Source: Cupriavidus sp. MP-37 (GTDB lineage: Bacteria; Pseudomonadota; Gammaproteobacteria; Burkholderiales; Burkholderiaceae). From it: DNA of 64,000 nucleotides. The notes under the pieces are model-generated. The model searched no databases and had not been told where the DNA came from. It was given only the letters and a program-made list of their open reading frames with translations. The stretch spans positions 248,001-312,000 of the forward strand of contig NZ_CP085345.1 in assembly GCF_020618415.1 (NCBI RefSeq). The letters are read 5' to 3'. Below are positions 35,483-44,900 of this stretch, one piece after another. The first letter of the stretch is position 1, and each line of letters starts with the position of its first letter. The position numbers and the translations under genes were made by a program.

Positions 35483-37123
35483 TCAGGCGGCGGAGGCTTC
35501 AGGCACCGGCGTGGCATGGGCCGGCGCGGGGTCCCCGGCAATCTGCCCGTTCTCGATCCTGACCACGCGGTCGGCCAGGCCGAAATAGCGGTCGTCGTGC
35601 GAGATCACCAGCACCGCCTTGCCCTGCGCGCGCAGTTCCGGCAGCACCTCGCGATAAAAGATGTCCTTGAACAGCGGATCCTGGTCGGCGGCCCATTCGT
35701 CGAGGATCAGCACCGGCCGGCGTTCCAGGCAGGCGACGATCAGCGCCAGCCGCTTGCGCTGGCCTTGCGACAGCGCCTGGGTAGTGAAGCGGCCCGCGCG
35801 CACGCTGACCTTGTGGCCGAGCTGGAAGCGCTCGATCAGCCGGTTGGCCAGCGCCTCATCCTGCGGATCGTGCGCGAGCAGCGTGTCGAACAGGTGGAAA
35901 TCCGAGAACACCGCGGAGAACAGCGCCCGGTAGTCCGCCAGCCGCGCCGGGTCCGCCGCCTTGCCGTTATGGAGCAGGCGCCCCGACAGCGGCGGGTACA
36001 GGCCCGCGACCAGCTTGGCCAGCGTGGTCTTGCCGCTGCCATTGCCGCCCACCAGGAACACGATCTCGCCGGCGCGCAGCACCAGGTCGACGGGACCCAG
36101 CGCGAAGAGGCTGTTCTCGCCCTCATGGAAATAGCGGTGGCTGGCCCCGTCGAGCGCGACCGATGAAAACGGCGCGGCGGGCGCCGTGCCCGGCGGCGCT
36201 TCGGGGTCCGCATCGGCGCCGAGCGCTTCGATGCGCGCGTAGGCCACGCGGCCCATGCTCAGCGCCGGCAGCGCATTCAGCAGCGATTCCAGCGGCGACA
36301 TGATGTACAGGAACATGATGGTGAAGCCCGTCATCACCGCGGGGTCAAGCGGCGTCGCGCGCGGCGCGAACAGCACGCCGCCGATGACCGCGAAAAACAG
36401 GAAGCTGCCGAAGCCCAGCGCCACGAAAAAAATCGACAGGCCGCGCGTGCGCGCCGCGCGCACGGCTTCCAGCGTGGCGCCCAGGCTGTCGCGCAGAAAG
36501 CTGCGCTGCTTGTCATGGTTGAGCTTGAGCTCGCGCGCGCCGGACACCAGCGCCTTGAACTGGCCGTGCAGCGCGTCCTGGGCGATGCCGGCCTGCTTCA
36601 GGTGCACCAGCGCGCGGCGGTGGTTCAGGTGGTAGATCCACGAGCCGACGCCAAGGATCGCGCAGGCAATGGCGAACGTCGGCAAGGACAGCCAGGCCAG
36701 GTAGCCCAGGCAGCCCAGCACCACCATGGCGTTGGTCAGCACCACGGGAATCACCGACAGGCCGTTGGCAACATGGGTGCTGTCGTCCGCCAGCGCCGCC
36801 TGCACGCGCGCATTGCCGGTCTGCTCGATATGCGCATAGGGAGCGCCGATAAAGCGTTCGCAGATCTGCGCGCGAATGCGCGCCAGCGCACTCTGGCTGA
36901 CGCGCACGAACAGCGTCGACGCCAGCGTACGGCACGCCAGCACGGCAATCGCCAGCGCCGCGAACGGCAGCGCCAGCCGCGGCGCTTCGGCGCCCTGCGT
37001 GGCCAGCACGCGGTTGATCAGCGCCACCATGCTGACCGCGCACAGGCCGGCGGCCAGGCTGGCCGCGGCGGCCAGGACGATGGTAAGGCGCAGCGAGCGC
37101 GGCAGGGAGGCAAATAGCGTCAT
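35483..37123 (-). CDS. Cyclic-peptide/siderophore ABC exporter (PvdE/SyrD type)
   Basis: A 546-residue fused exporter. Residues ~1-300 hold six membrane helices; residues ~330-530 hold the ATPase domain with Walker A GGNGSGKTT, signature LSQGQRKRLAL and Walker B VLILDEWAADQDP. The EWAADQDP stretch is typical of the PvdE/SyrD group, which moves lipopeptide siderophore precursors across the inner membrane. It is the first gene of a four-gene operon (exporter, esterase, acyltransferase, oxygenase) with an ECF promoter ~30 bases before its start. Confidence 0.95.
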   Translation of the reverse strand: MTLFASLPRSLRLTIVLAAAASLAAGLCAVSMVALINRVLATQGAEAPRLALPFAALAIAVLACRTLASTLFVRVSQSALARIRAQICERFIGAPYAHIEQTGNARVQAALADDSTHVANGLSVIPVVLTNAMVVLGCLGYLAWLSLPTFAIACAILGVGSWIYHLNHRRALVHLKQAGIAQDALHGQFKALVSGARELKLNHDKQRSFLRDSLGATLEAVRAARTRGLSIFFVALGFGSFLFFAVIGGVLFAPRATPLDPAVMTGFTIMFLYIMSPLESLLNALPALSMGRVAYARIEALGADADPEAPPGTAPAAPFSSVALDGASHRYFHEGENSLFALGPVDLVLRAGEIVFLVGGNGSGKTTLAKLVAGLYPPLSGRLLHNGKAADPARLADYRALFSAVFSDFHLFDTLLAHDPQDEALANRLIERFQLGHKVSVRAGRFTTQALSQGQRKRLALIVACLERRPVLILDEWAADQDPLFKDIFYREVLPELRAQGKAVLVISHDDRYFGLADRVVRIENGQIAGDPAPAHATPVPEASAA

Positions 37124-37158
37124 GCGGGCTTTGGTGGGAGGGTCGTTACTGAGCGGAT

Positions 37159-37183
37159 GACGTGCGGGCGGGCGGGAAAATTA
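37159..37183 (-). promoter_or_regulatory. ECF (OrbS-like) promoter P2, ABC exporter operon
   Basis: On the - strand: TAAT, 17-base spacer, CGTC, with TTTCCCG directly after the -35 element as in P3 and P4. Expected start near 37152, ~29 bases before the exporter ATG. One mismatch (TAAT for TAAA). Confidence 0.7.
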
Positions 37184-37252
37184 GGATTGGCGCGGAATGC
37201 CGGGGATGATGTGCGTGCGGACGGCTGGATGCGGTTGACTTCGCGGATGCGC

Positions 37253-37312
37253 CGGCCCTCACCCCCAACCCCTCTCCCGCAAGCGGGAGAGGGGAGCACA
37301 CAAGCGGGAGAG
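37253..37312. repeat. REP-like palindrome, third copy
   Basis: Perfect 12-base arms CCCCTCTCCCGC / GCGGGAGAGGGG (37269-37280, 37283-37294) around AA, with the same left flank GGCCCTCACCCC as the copy after sctU, plus a half copy at 37302-37312. It lies in the divergent gap between exporter and FhuF genes. Confidence 0.78.
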
Positions 37313-37380
37313 AAAAGCCCTGGGCTGGCCCGCGACAACCCGTGCGAGCGCAGCGAGGCACTCCGTGCCCGGCGCGCCGG

Positions 37381-37405
37381 TAATTTCCCGGCCGGGCCAT
37401 CCGTC
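37381..37405 (+). promoter_or_regulatory. ECF (OrbS-like) promoter P4, FhuF gene
   Basis: TAAT (37381-37384), 17-base spacer beginning TTCCCGG, CGTC (37402-37405). Same spacing and same -35-flanking TTCCCG as P2 and P3. Expected start near 37412. Confidence 0.68.
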
Positions 37406-37455
37406 ATCCGTCAGTCAGGCCCGCATATGGCGCGGGCGTGCGCACCAGAAACCCG

Positions 37456-38247
37456 ATGATCCCCTTCCTTGCGCCATTTTTTGACGGACCACTGCGCCCG
37501 TTCGGCGAGCGCCTGTCCATTGCCGAGCAGGCCGCGCAGCCCTCAGTCAGCGCCGCGGCACTGGAGCGCAGCTGGGCGCATGGCTGCCTTGCCAAGTTGG
37601 CGCAGGCGCTGGGTTGTGACGACCGGCGCGCGCTGGCGGCGGCATGGTTCCGAGACTACACGCTGGCTGTGCTGCCCGGCCCGCTGGTGGCGGCAACGCT
37701 GCATCGACGCAGCCTGCCGTTCGATCATCCGGACGTCAGATGGCAAGGCGCGGCGGACGGGCGTCTCGCCAGCCTGGTGCTGCCAGACGACGGCACGCCG
37801 GCCGCGGCGACGCTGCCGCGTTTGCTGTCGCCCTTGATGGGGCGGCACTTGCCGCAGGTGGTGGCAGCGTTTGCCGCCGCCGCGCGCGTATCGCCGCGGC
37901 TGCTCTGGTGTACCGGTGGTGTCGCCGCCGCAGGCGTGGCGCGGCAACTGGCCGCACATCCCGCGCTTGCCGAGGCGCAGCGGGCGCAAGTGCTGGCATG
38001 GATCGGCAGCGCCGTGTCCGCCGACGGCTTCGGCAATCCGTTCCACGGCGCCTTCCGGCCGGGCGCCGAGCCAGGGCGGCCCGGCGTGGCGCCGGTGCGG
38101 CGCATCTGCTGCCTGAACCACCGCCTGCCCGGCGAGGGATACTGCGGCACGTGCCCGCTTGTGGCCGATGTGCGGGCACGCGCGCCGCTCAGCGCTGCGG
38201 AGCTTGCCCCCGTTCGCGCCACTGCCGCCATAGCCAGGCCGCGGTGA
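37456..38247 (+). CDS. fhuF: Siderophore-iron reductase, FhuF family
   Basis: A 263-residue protein of the FhuF family, which frees iron from ferric siderophores by reduction in the cytoplasm. The C-terminal RICCLNHRLPGEGYCGTCPL supplies the four cysteines (CC-x10-CxxC) that bind the 2Fe-2S cluster. A GTG at 37438 would add six residues; neither start has a clear ribosome site. It has its own ECF promoter, so it is induced with the biosynthesis genes. Confidence 0.93.
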   Translation: MIPFLAPFFDGPLRPFGERLSIAEQAAQPSVSAAALERSWAHGCLAKLAQALGCDDRRALAAAWFRDYTLAVLPGPLVAATLHRRSLPFDHPDVRWQGAADGRLASLVLPDDGTPAAATLPRLLSPLMGRHLPQVVAAFAAAARVSPRLLWCTGGVAAAGVARQLAAHPALAEAQRAQVLAWIGSAVSADGFGNPFHGAFRPGAEPGRPGVAPVRRICCLNHRLPGEGYCGTCPLVADVRARAPLSAAELAPVRATAAIARPR

Positions 38248-38383
38248 CCGCCACCGGCACGCCCAGCCCGACCCAGCACAGCGCATCCCACGCGCCGTCG
38301 CCAAAAATGCCGGCCGCGAGCCCGCCCAGCGACAGCGCGCCAAGCAGCACCGGCATCGGCCAGGTAGCATCGATCAGCTTCAT
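38189..38383 (-). CDS. Small two-helix membrane protein coupled to the PepSY gene
   Basis: A 64-residue protein with two membrane helices (LLGALSLGGLAAGIFGD and LCWVGLGVPVAVTAAWLW) and a charged C-terminus. Its ATG overlaps the stop of the PepSY gene (ATGA), so they are translated together. Such small proteins often follow PepSY genes in siderophore clusters; the function is unknown, perhaps a partner in ferric-siderophore reduction. The last 59 bases overlap the convergent FhuF gene. Confidence 0.75.
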   Translation of the reverse strand: MKLIDATWPMPVLLGALSLGGLAAGIFGDGAWDALCWVGLGVPVAVTAAWLWRQWRERGQAPQR

Positions 38384-39540
38384 GCCTGGTCTCCCGACAG
38401 TTGCGGCGGCAGCGGTGCGCGCGCCTCGTCGCGGCTGCGCCGCGGCCGCTTGAGCCAGAAGATCAGCCCGGTCACGGTGGCCCCCGCCGTGATCACGGTC
38501 AGCAGCGCCCACAGGATCTGCAGCGGCCTGCCGGCGTAGTCGCCAAAGTGGAACGGGGCCGACAGCAGCAGCACCTGCAGGTACCACGGCATGCCGCGCA
38601 CCGCGGCGACGCTGCCGTCGCCGGCATCGACCAGCACGATCGCATAGACGCGCTTCTGCAGTTCGGTATGGCCGCGCAGCACCACGCCGTAGTGGCGGCC
38701 AGTGGAGAATTCGGTGCCCGGGTAGAACACGAAGGCCGGATCCTTGCCCGGCATGGCCTGGTGGGCCGCATCCAGCGCGCGGTCGACCGGCACCAGCGCC
38801 GGCGGCGTCGGGCCCGGCAGCGTGGCGATCAGGTGCTGGAGCTCGGTCTTCTGCCACAGCCCGATGATCAGCGGCGAAAACGACAGGAAGGTGCCGGTCA
38901 GCCCGACCACCAGCGCCCACACCATCACCACGATGCCGAACAGGTTGTGCAGGTCCGCCTGCACCACGCGCACCGGCTTGCCGAAGCGGACCAGCCCGAA
39001 GGCCAGCTTGCGCATGAAGGGGCCGTACAGCACCAGGCCGCTGATCAGGCTCAACGCGAACAGCACGCCGATAAAGCCGATGAAGAACTGCCCGGGCAGG
39101 CCCAGGAACAGGTTCAGGTGCAGCTTGAGGATAAAACCGCTGACGGTCTCGCCGGCCGGCCCGGGCTTGCGCGTGGCGCCGGTGGCGGCATCGAACTGGA
39201 CCGTGGTGCCGTGGCGCAGCCTGGGCTCGCCGGGCGGGCCCACGCGCACGCCGACGGCATCGGCGTCATCCTCGGCAAAGGCGATCGACCTGGGCGCCTG
39301 CCCCGGATGCGCGGCGCGCGCCGCGTCGACCATGCCCTGCAGCGGCGGGCGCTGCGCGGGCACCGGCAGGGTGCGCTCGGCCGACACCAGGCCGTGGTGT
39401 TCCTGGCCGGCCAGCGCGTCGATATCCTCGTGGAAGATCAGCAGCAGGCCGGTGATGCAAAGCACCAGCAGGTTCACGGTGCAGAGCAGGCTGGTCCAGC
39501 GGTGGATCGCGTACCAGAAGCGTAGCGTGGGGGCTTTCAT
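38380..39540 (-). CDS. PepSY-domain membrane protein (FpvG-like, ferric siderophore reduction)
   Basis: A 386-residue PepSY_TM protein with four membrane helices: one at the N-terminus (YAIHRWTSLLCTVNLLVLCI), two in the middle (FIGFIGVLFALSLISGLVLY; GIVVMVWALVVGLTGTF) and one near the C-terminus. Two periplasmic PepSY-like regions lie between. Conserved membrane histidines (IHRW, FHED, KLHLNL, DLHN) could bind haem. Relatives next to siderophore receptors, such as FpvG, reduce ferric siderophores in the periplasm. ATG 39540 follows GGAG; a TTG at 39558 is less likely. It lies downstream of the TonB receptor with a strong hairpin between. Confidence 0.9.
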   Translation of the reverse strand: MKAPTLRFWYAIHRWTSLLCTVNLLVLCITGLLLIFHEDIDALAGQEHHGLVSAERTLPVPAQRPPLQGMVDAARAAHPGQAPRSIAFAEDDADAVGVRVGPPGEPRLRHGTTVQFDAATGATRKPGPAGETVSGFILKLHLNLFLGLPGQFFIGFIGVLFALSLISGLVLYGPFMRKLAFGLVRFGKPVRVVQADLHNLFGIVVMVWALVVGLTGTFLSFSPLIIGLWQKTELQHLIATLPGPTPPALVPVDRALDAAHQAMPGKDPAFVFYPGTEFSTGRHYGVVLRGHTELQKRVYAIVLVDAGDGSVAAVRGMPWYLQVLLLSAPFHFGDYAGRPLQILWALLTVITAGATVTGLIFWLKRPRRSRDEARAPLPPQLSGDQA

Positions 39541-39563
39541 GTAATGGGACTCCTGCAAGGCCG

Positions 39564-39596
39564 CGGCCCCGCACCCATGTTGCGGGTGCGGGGCCG
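39564..39596. other. Strong intergenic stem-loop between receptor and PepSY genes
   Basis: Perfect 13-base arms CGGCCCCGCACCC / GGGTGCGGGGCCG with a 7-base loop, in the 96-base gap. A second small hairpin (CCGGGC CAT GCCCGG, 39621-39635) follows the receptor stop directly. No T-run is present, so it may protect the receptor mRNA end or attenuate rather than end transcription. Confidence 0.7.
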
Positions 39597-39636
39597 TGCC
39601 TGCTACCAGGGGTTGGCATGCCGGGCCATGCCCGGC

Positions 39637-41853
39637 TTACCAGCGGTACGTCACCGTGCCGATGATGGTGCGGCGGCGCCCGTAGTAGCAGTTGGTGGCG
39701 CTGTCGCATGCGGCGACGTAGGTCTTGTCGAACAGGTTGTTGAGGTTCAGCCGCAGCGTGTAGTGCCGCGCAAACGAATAGCTCGCGGCCAGGTCCACCA
39801 GCGTGAAGCCCGGCACCTCGGTCACGTTGGTCTGGTCGTAGGTCTTGCTGACGTAGCGCACGCCGCCACCCACCCAGACGCCCGCGAGGAAGCCGCTGGA
39901 GAGGCGGTAATCCGCCCACAGCGAGGCCATGTGGCGCGGCACGTATTGCGGCGTCTTGCCGGCGTTGGGCGCGTTCGGGCCGGCCTTCGTGACCTCGGCG
40001 TCGGTGTACGTATACGACGCCAGGATGTTGAAGTTCGGCGTGACCGACCACGTGCCTTCCAGTTCCACGCCGCGCGAGCGCACTTCACCCAGCTGCGACG
40101 AGAAGCCGCTGACCGGCGACGTGGTCAGCACGTTGGCCTGGGTCAGGTCGAACAGCGACAGCTGGGCGAAGCTGCGGCTGCCCGCCGGCTGCCACTTCAG
40201 GCCGGCCTCGTACTGCTTGCCGGTGGTGGGCTGCGGCGTGCCGCCGCCGAACAGCGGCACCGCCGTGGCCGGCTCGAACGAGGTGGAATAGCTGACGTAG
40301 GGCGAGAGGCCGTACGGCCCTTCCCACAGCAGGCCGGCACGGCCGGTGAACTTGCCATCGTCGCTGCCGGTGCGCGCCAAGGCGTTGGTCGAGAGCGTGC
40401 GCGTGTCGGTGCTGACCTTGGCCTTGTCATAGCGCCCGGCCAGCTGCAGCATGAAGCGGTCCGAGATCCGCACCATGTCCTGCAGGTAGAAGCCGATCTG
40501 GCTGCGCGTGGTGTCCTCGTCGGTCTGGTAGTTGGGCGCGACGAAATTGCCGTAGACCGGGTTGAAGATGTTCAGCGGCGGCTGGGCGGCCGGCGTATTG
40601 CCGGTCAGCCCGCGCAGGCGGTTGAAGGTCGAGCGCGAATAGTCGATGCCGGTCAGGATGGTGTGGTCGAAGATGCCGTGCCTGACCTTGATCTGCGCCT
40701 GGTTGTCGACCGTGAACAGGTCGAACGACTCGTTCGAGCGCAAGCCGATGCGCCGCAGCAGGTACGGGCCGTTGGGCGGATTCGCCACCAGCCCGCCGTT
40801 GCCGCCGATGTTCTCGTAGCTCACGTACATATGGCCGTAGCGCAGGTTCTGGCGCAGCGTCACCGTATCGTTCAGGCGATGCGAGAACTCATAGCCGGCC
40901 AGGTACTGTTCGCGCTTGAAGCGGTCGAAGCCCGGCTCGCCGGTGAACAGGTCGGTCGGGATCTTCGAGCCGTTGGCCAGCGGCCTGACCGTGCCCAGCG
41001 CCGGCAGGAAGTTGGCGCTGTTGCCGGCGTTGTCGTGGTAGATCTGCGCGTACGCCGTGAAGCTGGTGGCATCGGTGGGCCGCCACGTGATCTGCGGCGC
41101 GATGAAGAAGCGGTCGTCGCCGGCCATGTCGGTCTGCGTGCCGCTGTCGCGCGCCAGCGCGGTCAGGCGGTACAGCACCTTGCCGTCCTTGTCGAGCGCG
41201 CCGGTGAAGTCGCCGGAGACCTCCTTGCGGTCATAGTTGCCAAAGCTGAGGTTGATCTCGTTGGCGGTCTCCGCCTGCGGCCGCTTGCTGATCTGGTTGA
41301 TCAGGCCGCCAGGGGAGGTCTGGCCATACAGCACCGACGACGGACCGCGCACCACATCGACGCGCTCCAGGCTGTAGGGCTCCAGCTCCCAGCCGCCGTA
41401 GCCGCCCGAGGCCGGCAGTTTCAGGCCGTCCCAGTACTGGCTGTTCTGGGACACGGTGAAGCCGCGGATCATGTAGGTGCTGCGCCGCGTATCGACGATC
41501 GGCTCGGTGCGCACGCCGGCGCTGTAGCGCAGCGCCTCTTCGACCCGCTGCGCGCCCTGCGCGCGCATCTGGTCGGCGGTGATGACGCTGATCGACTGCG
41601 GCGTGTCGGCGATCGGCACATCGGATTTGGTGGCGGACACCGACTTCTTGTTCGCCGGACCATAGTTCTCCACGCTGTCGGCGCGCACGCTCACGGTCGG
41701 CAGCTGGACTTCCGCTGCCGCGCCCGCCCGCGCCGTGCCGGCCTCCTGCGCGTGCGCGCACTGCATCGACACCGCCAGCGCCAGCGCCGTCAGCGCAAAT
41801 GGTTGATGGCTTTGCCGGCCCTGGCTCGAGCCGCCCGTTTTACCCCTGTGCAT
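39637..41853 (-). CDS. TonB-dependent ferric-siderophore receptor
   Basis: A 738-residue outer-membrane receptor. The signal peptide ends near residue 35 (LALAVSMQCAHAQ). The plug domain has SVSATKSDVPIADTPQSISV, MIRGFTVSQNSQYWDGL and VDVVRGPSSVLYGQTSPGG, as in FhuE/FpvA/FoxA-type siderophore receptors. The beta-barrel ends in an aromatic residue (TVTYRW), as needed for outer-membrane insertion. AGGAGGAAT precedes the ATG. A Fur box lies ~45 bases upstream, but no ECF promoter is visible, so iron may control it directly. It should import the siderophore made by this locus. Confidence 0.97.
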   Translation of the reverse strand: MHRGKTGGSSQGRQSHQPFALTALALAVSMQCAHAQEAGTARAGAAAEVQLPTVSVRADSVENYGPANKKSVSATKSDVPIADTPQSISVITADQMRAQGAQRVEEALRYSAGVRTEPIVDTRRSTYMIRGFTVSQNSQYWDGLKLPASGGYGGWELEPYSLERVDVVRGPSSVLYGQTSPGGLINQISKRPQAETANEINLSFGNYDRKEVSGDFTGALDKDGKVLYRLTALARDSGTQTDMAGDDRFFIAPQITWRPTDATSFTAYAQIYHDNAGNSANFLPALGTVRPLANGSKIPTDLFTGEPGFDRFKREQYLAGYEFSHRLNDTVTLRQNLRYGHMYVSYENIGGNGGLVANPPNGPYLLRRIGLRSNESFDLFTVDNQAQIKVRHGIFDHTILTGIDYSRSTFNRLRGLTGNTPAAQPPLNIFNPVYGNFVAPNYQTDEDTTRSQIGFYLQDMVRISDRFMLQLAGRYDKAKVSTDTRTLSTNALARTGSDDGKFTGRAGLLWEGPYGLSPYVSYSTSFEPATAVPLFGGGTPQPTTGKQYEAGLKWQPAGSRSFAQLSLFDLTQANVLTTSPVSGFSSQLGEVRSRGVELEGTWSVTPNFNILASYTYTDAEVTKAGPNAPNAGKTPQYVPRHMASLWADYRLSSGFLAGVWVGGGVRYVSKTYDQTNVTEVPGFTLVDLAASYSFARHYTLRLNLNNLFDKTYVAACDSATNCYYGRRRTIIGTVTYRW

Positions 41854-41896
41854 ATTCCTCCTGGATTTCGGCTTTCTTGATTTCGGCCGTATTGTA

Positions 41897-41915
41897 AATG
41901 CAAATCATTTCTATT
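41897..41915. promoter_or_regulatory. Fur-box-like site upstream of the receptor gene
   Basis: AATGCAAATCATTTCTATT matches the classical 19-base Fur consensus in about 14 positions by my count. It lies in the short AT-rich gap between the NRPS operon end and the receptor gene. Confidence 0.65.
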
Positions 41916-41943
41916 AGCGTTAAAAGATTTCATGCGCGGGCTC

Positions 41944-44900
41944 CTACGTCGGGAGGGTGGCCGTGCCGGCCGCCGGGTGCCGGGCTTCGGCATCCGAGGC
42001 CAGGCGTGCCTCGACGCTGCGATGCAGCTGGGCCAGCAAGCGCGGGTCGCGGACGATGGCGTGGTGGTCCACGCCCTCCAGCACGGTCTCTTCGCGCGGT
42101 GCTCCGAGCCAGCCGGCAAGGCGCGCGGCAGCGGCGTCACGGCCCGCGCGCCACCAGACCGCGCGTGGTGCCTGCACCACGGGCAGCGTGCGCTGGGCCG
42201 CGGCCAGCCCGCCGAGCCGATGCGCGGCCAGGAACATGTGCGCCAGCTCGTCGGCACCCAGCGCTGCCTGCGGCGCCGCGCAGGCGGCCAGGCGCGGCGC
42301 AAGCAGGGCACGCACGGTGTCGGCGTCGGGCTCGGGCGCGGCATCGCGCGGCAGCACGAGCGGTTCCGCACCGGGCAGCAGGCGCCCGGCAAAGGCCGCC
42401 AGGGCGGCGGGCCAGGTGGGCGCCGTGCTGGCCTGCGAGGGAGGCTCGGGAACGAACGGGTCGACCAGGCCCAGCCATTGGACCGCCTGCCCCTGCGCTT
42501 CCAGCTCGCGCGCCATCAGCGTGGCCAGCGCGGCGCCGAGCGACCAGCCCAGCAGCAGGTAAGGCCCGTGCGGCTGCGCGGCGCGCCATTCGCGCACATA
42601 GTCGGCCGCGATCGACGCCAGCGAGGCGTCGCGCCATGCCGGATCGGCCAGCGCACGCGACTGGAAGCCGTAGACCGTGCGCTGCGCGCCCAGCTGCGCG
42701 ACGATGGCGTCGTAGTCGAACAGCGTGCCCAGCGCCGCATGGATGCAGGCCACCGGCGGCAGCGTGGCATTGGCCGGGCCGGGCGCGAGCACGCGCAGCG
42801 CGGCGGCCGGCGTGGCGTGGGGCATGGGCGCGGCCGGTTCGCCGTCCGGCAGCAACTGCCCGATGGTGGGCGTGCGCATCAGGTCGCGCAGCTTCAGGTC
42901 CAGCCCCAGCGCGCGGTTGGCGCGGACGCGCGAGATCACCTTCAGGCTCAGCAGTGAATCGCCGCCGAGCGCGAAGAAGTTGTCGTCCAGGCCCACGCGC
43001 GGCACGCCGAGCACGTCCTGCCACACCTGCGCGAGCCAGCGCTGCGCTTCGGTTCGCGGCGCCACGTGCTGGTCGGAGGTTTCCGCGCCCGGCGCCGGCA
43101 GCGCGCGGCGGTCGAGCTTGCCGTTGGGCATCAGCGGCAGGGTGTCGAGCACGACGAAGGCGGCCGGCACCATGTAGTCGGGCAGTTCGGCGCCGAGTGC
43201 GGAGCGCAGTGTCGCGCCATCGACGGTCGCGTCCGCAGCGGGCACCACATACGCCACCAGCCGCGCGCCGGACGGTCCTTCGACGGCGATCACCGCCGCG
43301 TTGGCGACGCCGGTCTGCGCCAGGATGCGCGCCTCGATCTCGCCCGGTTCGATGCGGAAGCCGCGGATCTTCAGTTGCTGGTCGATGCGGCCGAGGTATT
43401 CGAGCTCGCCATCGGGCAGCCAGCGCGCCAGGTCGCCGGTGCGGTAGAGGCGCGCGCCGTCGCCGGCAAACGGATCGGGCACGAAGCGCTCCGCGGTCAG
43501 GCCCGGACGATTCAGGTAGCCGCGTGCGAGGCCCTCGCCACCGATATACAGCTCGCCGGCCACGCCCGGCGGCACCAGGTTCAGTTCGGCATCGAGCAGG
43601 TAGCAGCGGCGCGCGCCCACCGGACGCCCGATCGGCGCATAGGTGCCGGCGAACCCGGCTTCGAGCGCATCGGCGCGCACCTTCCAGACCATCGGCGTGA
43701 CCACGGTTTCGGTCGGGCCATAGCCGTTGATGAAGGTGCGCGGCGCCAGCGCGCGGCGCGCCTGGGCGAAGGCGGCGCGCGGCATGGCCTCGCCGCCGAA
43801 GGAGTAGAGCGCCACCGGAGGGCGCTGGCCGCTCTGTTCGCAATGCTCGGCCAGCTGGCGCAGGTAGGCCGGCGGGAAGCCGGCGTTGGTGACGCCGTGG
43901 CGGGTCATGGCTTCTGCGGTCTGCTCGGGGGTCCACAGCGCATCGTCGCGCAGCAGCAGCGAGCCGCCGCAGGCGAGCGCGCACAGCCAGCGCTCGTGGG
44001 CACCATCAAAGGCGAACGAGAGGAAGTGCAGCTCGCGCGAAGCGGGGCTCATCTCGTAGGCGTCGATGGTCGCGGCCACATGCATGGCGAGCGGTCCGTG
44101 CGCGACGCAGACGCCCTTGGGCCGGCCGGTGGAGCCGGAGGTGTAGATCACGTAGGCGAGCTGGTCCGGATGGACGGGCTGTTCAGGCAGCGGGGCGACA
44201 TCGGCGCCTACCTTGTCCAGCGTCAGCACCGGCAGTGTGGCCGGTGCGGGCAGCGCATCGAGCAAGGCCGGCTCGGTGACCAGCAGCCGGATCGCGCTGT
44301 CGTCGAACAGGTAGGCCAGGCGGTCCTTCGGATAGGCGGGATCGAACGGCACGTAGGCGGCACCGCAGCGCATCACGGCGAGCAGCGCGACGATGAGGTC
44401 GGGCGAGCGCGACAGGGCGATGCCGACGCGGTGCTCGGCGCCGATGCCGCGTGCGTGCAGCACGGCGGCGAGGCGGTCCGCGCGAGCCAGCAGCTCCCCA
44501 TAGCGCAGCACCTGCTCGCCGCAGATCACGGCGACGGCGTCGGGCCGGGCCGCCGCGTGGCGGGCGATGTGCGCATGCACGGGCAGGTGCTCGCCCGCGG
44601 GCGGCTCGCCCTGGCCCAACGCCAGCAGGCTGCTGTGTTCGCCTTCGTCGAGCAGGTCCACCGCATCGAGCGCCTGGTCCGGCGCGTCGGCCAGCCGGCC
44701 CAGCAGGCGCACGTAATGGCGCGCGAGCCGCTCCGCCGTGCCGGCGTCGAACAGTTCCGCGGCATAGTGGAAGCAGGCATGGACATGGCCGTCGCTGTCC
44801 TCGCGCGTATCGAGCGTCAGCTCCAGCGCCGTGGTGCGCTCGCCCACCGGCGCGCTTTCCAGTTCCAGGCCAGGCAGCGCAACGCGCGCGGCGCGGTCGC

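Noticed and set aside
41854..41943. ECF-type promoter for the TonB receptor
   Set aside because: I looked for TAA(A/T)-N17-CGTC on the minus strand in this gap and found none; only a Fur-box-like site is present.
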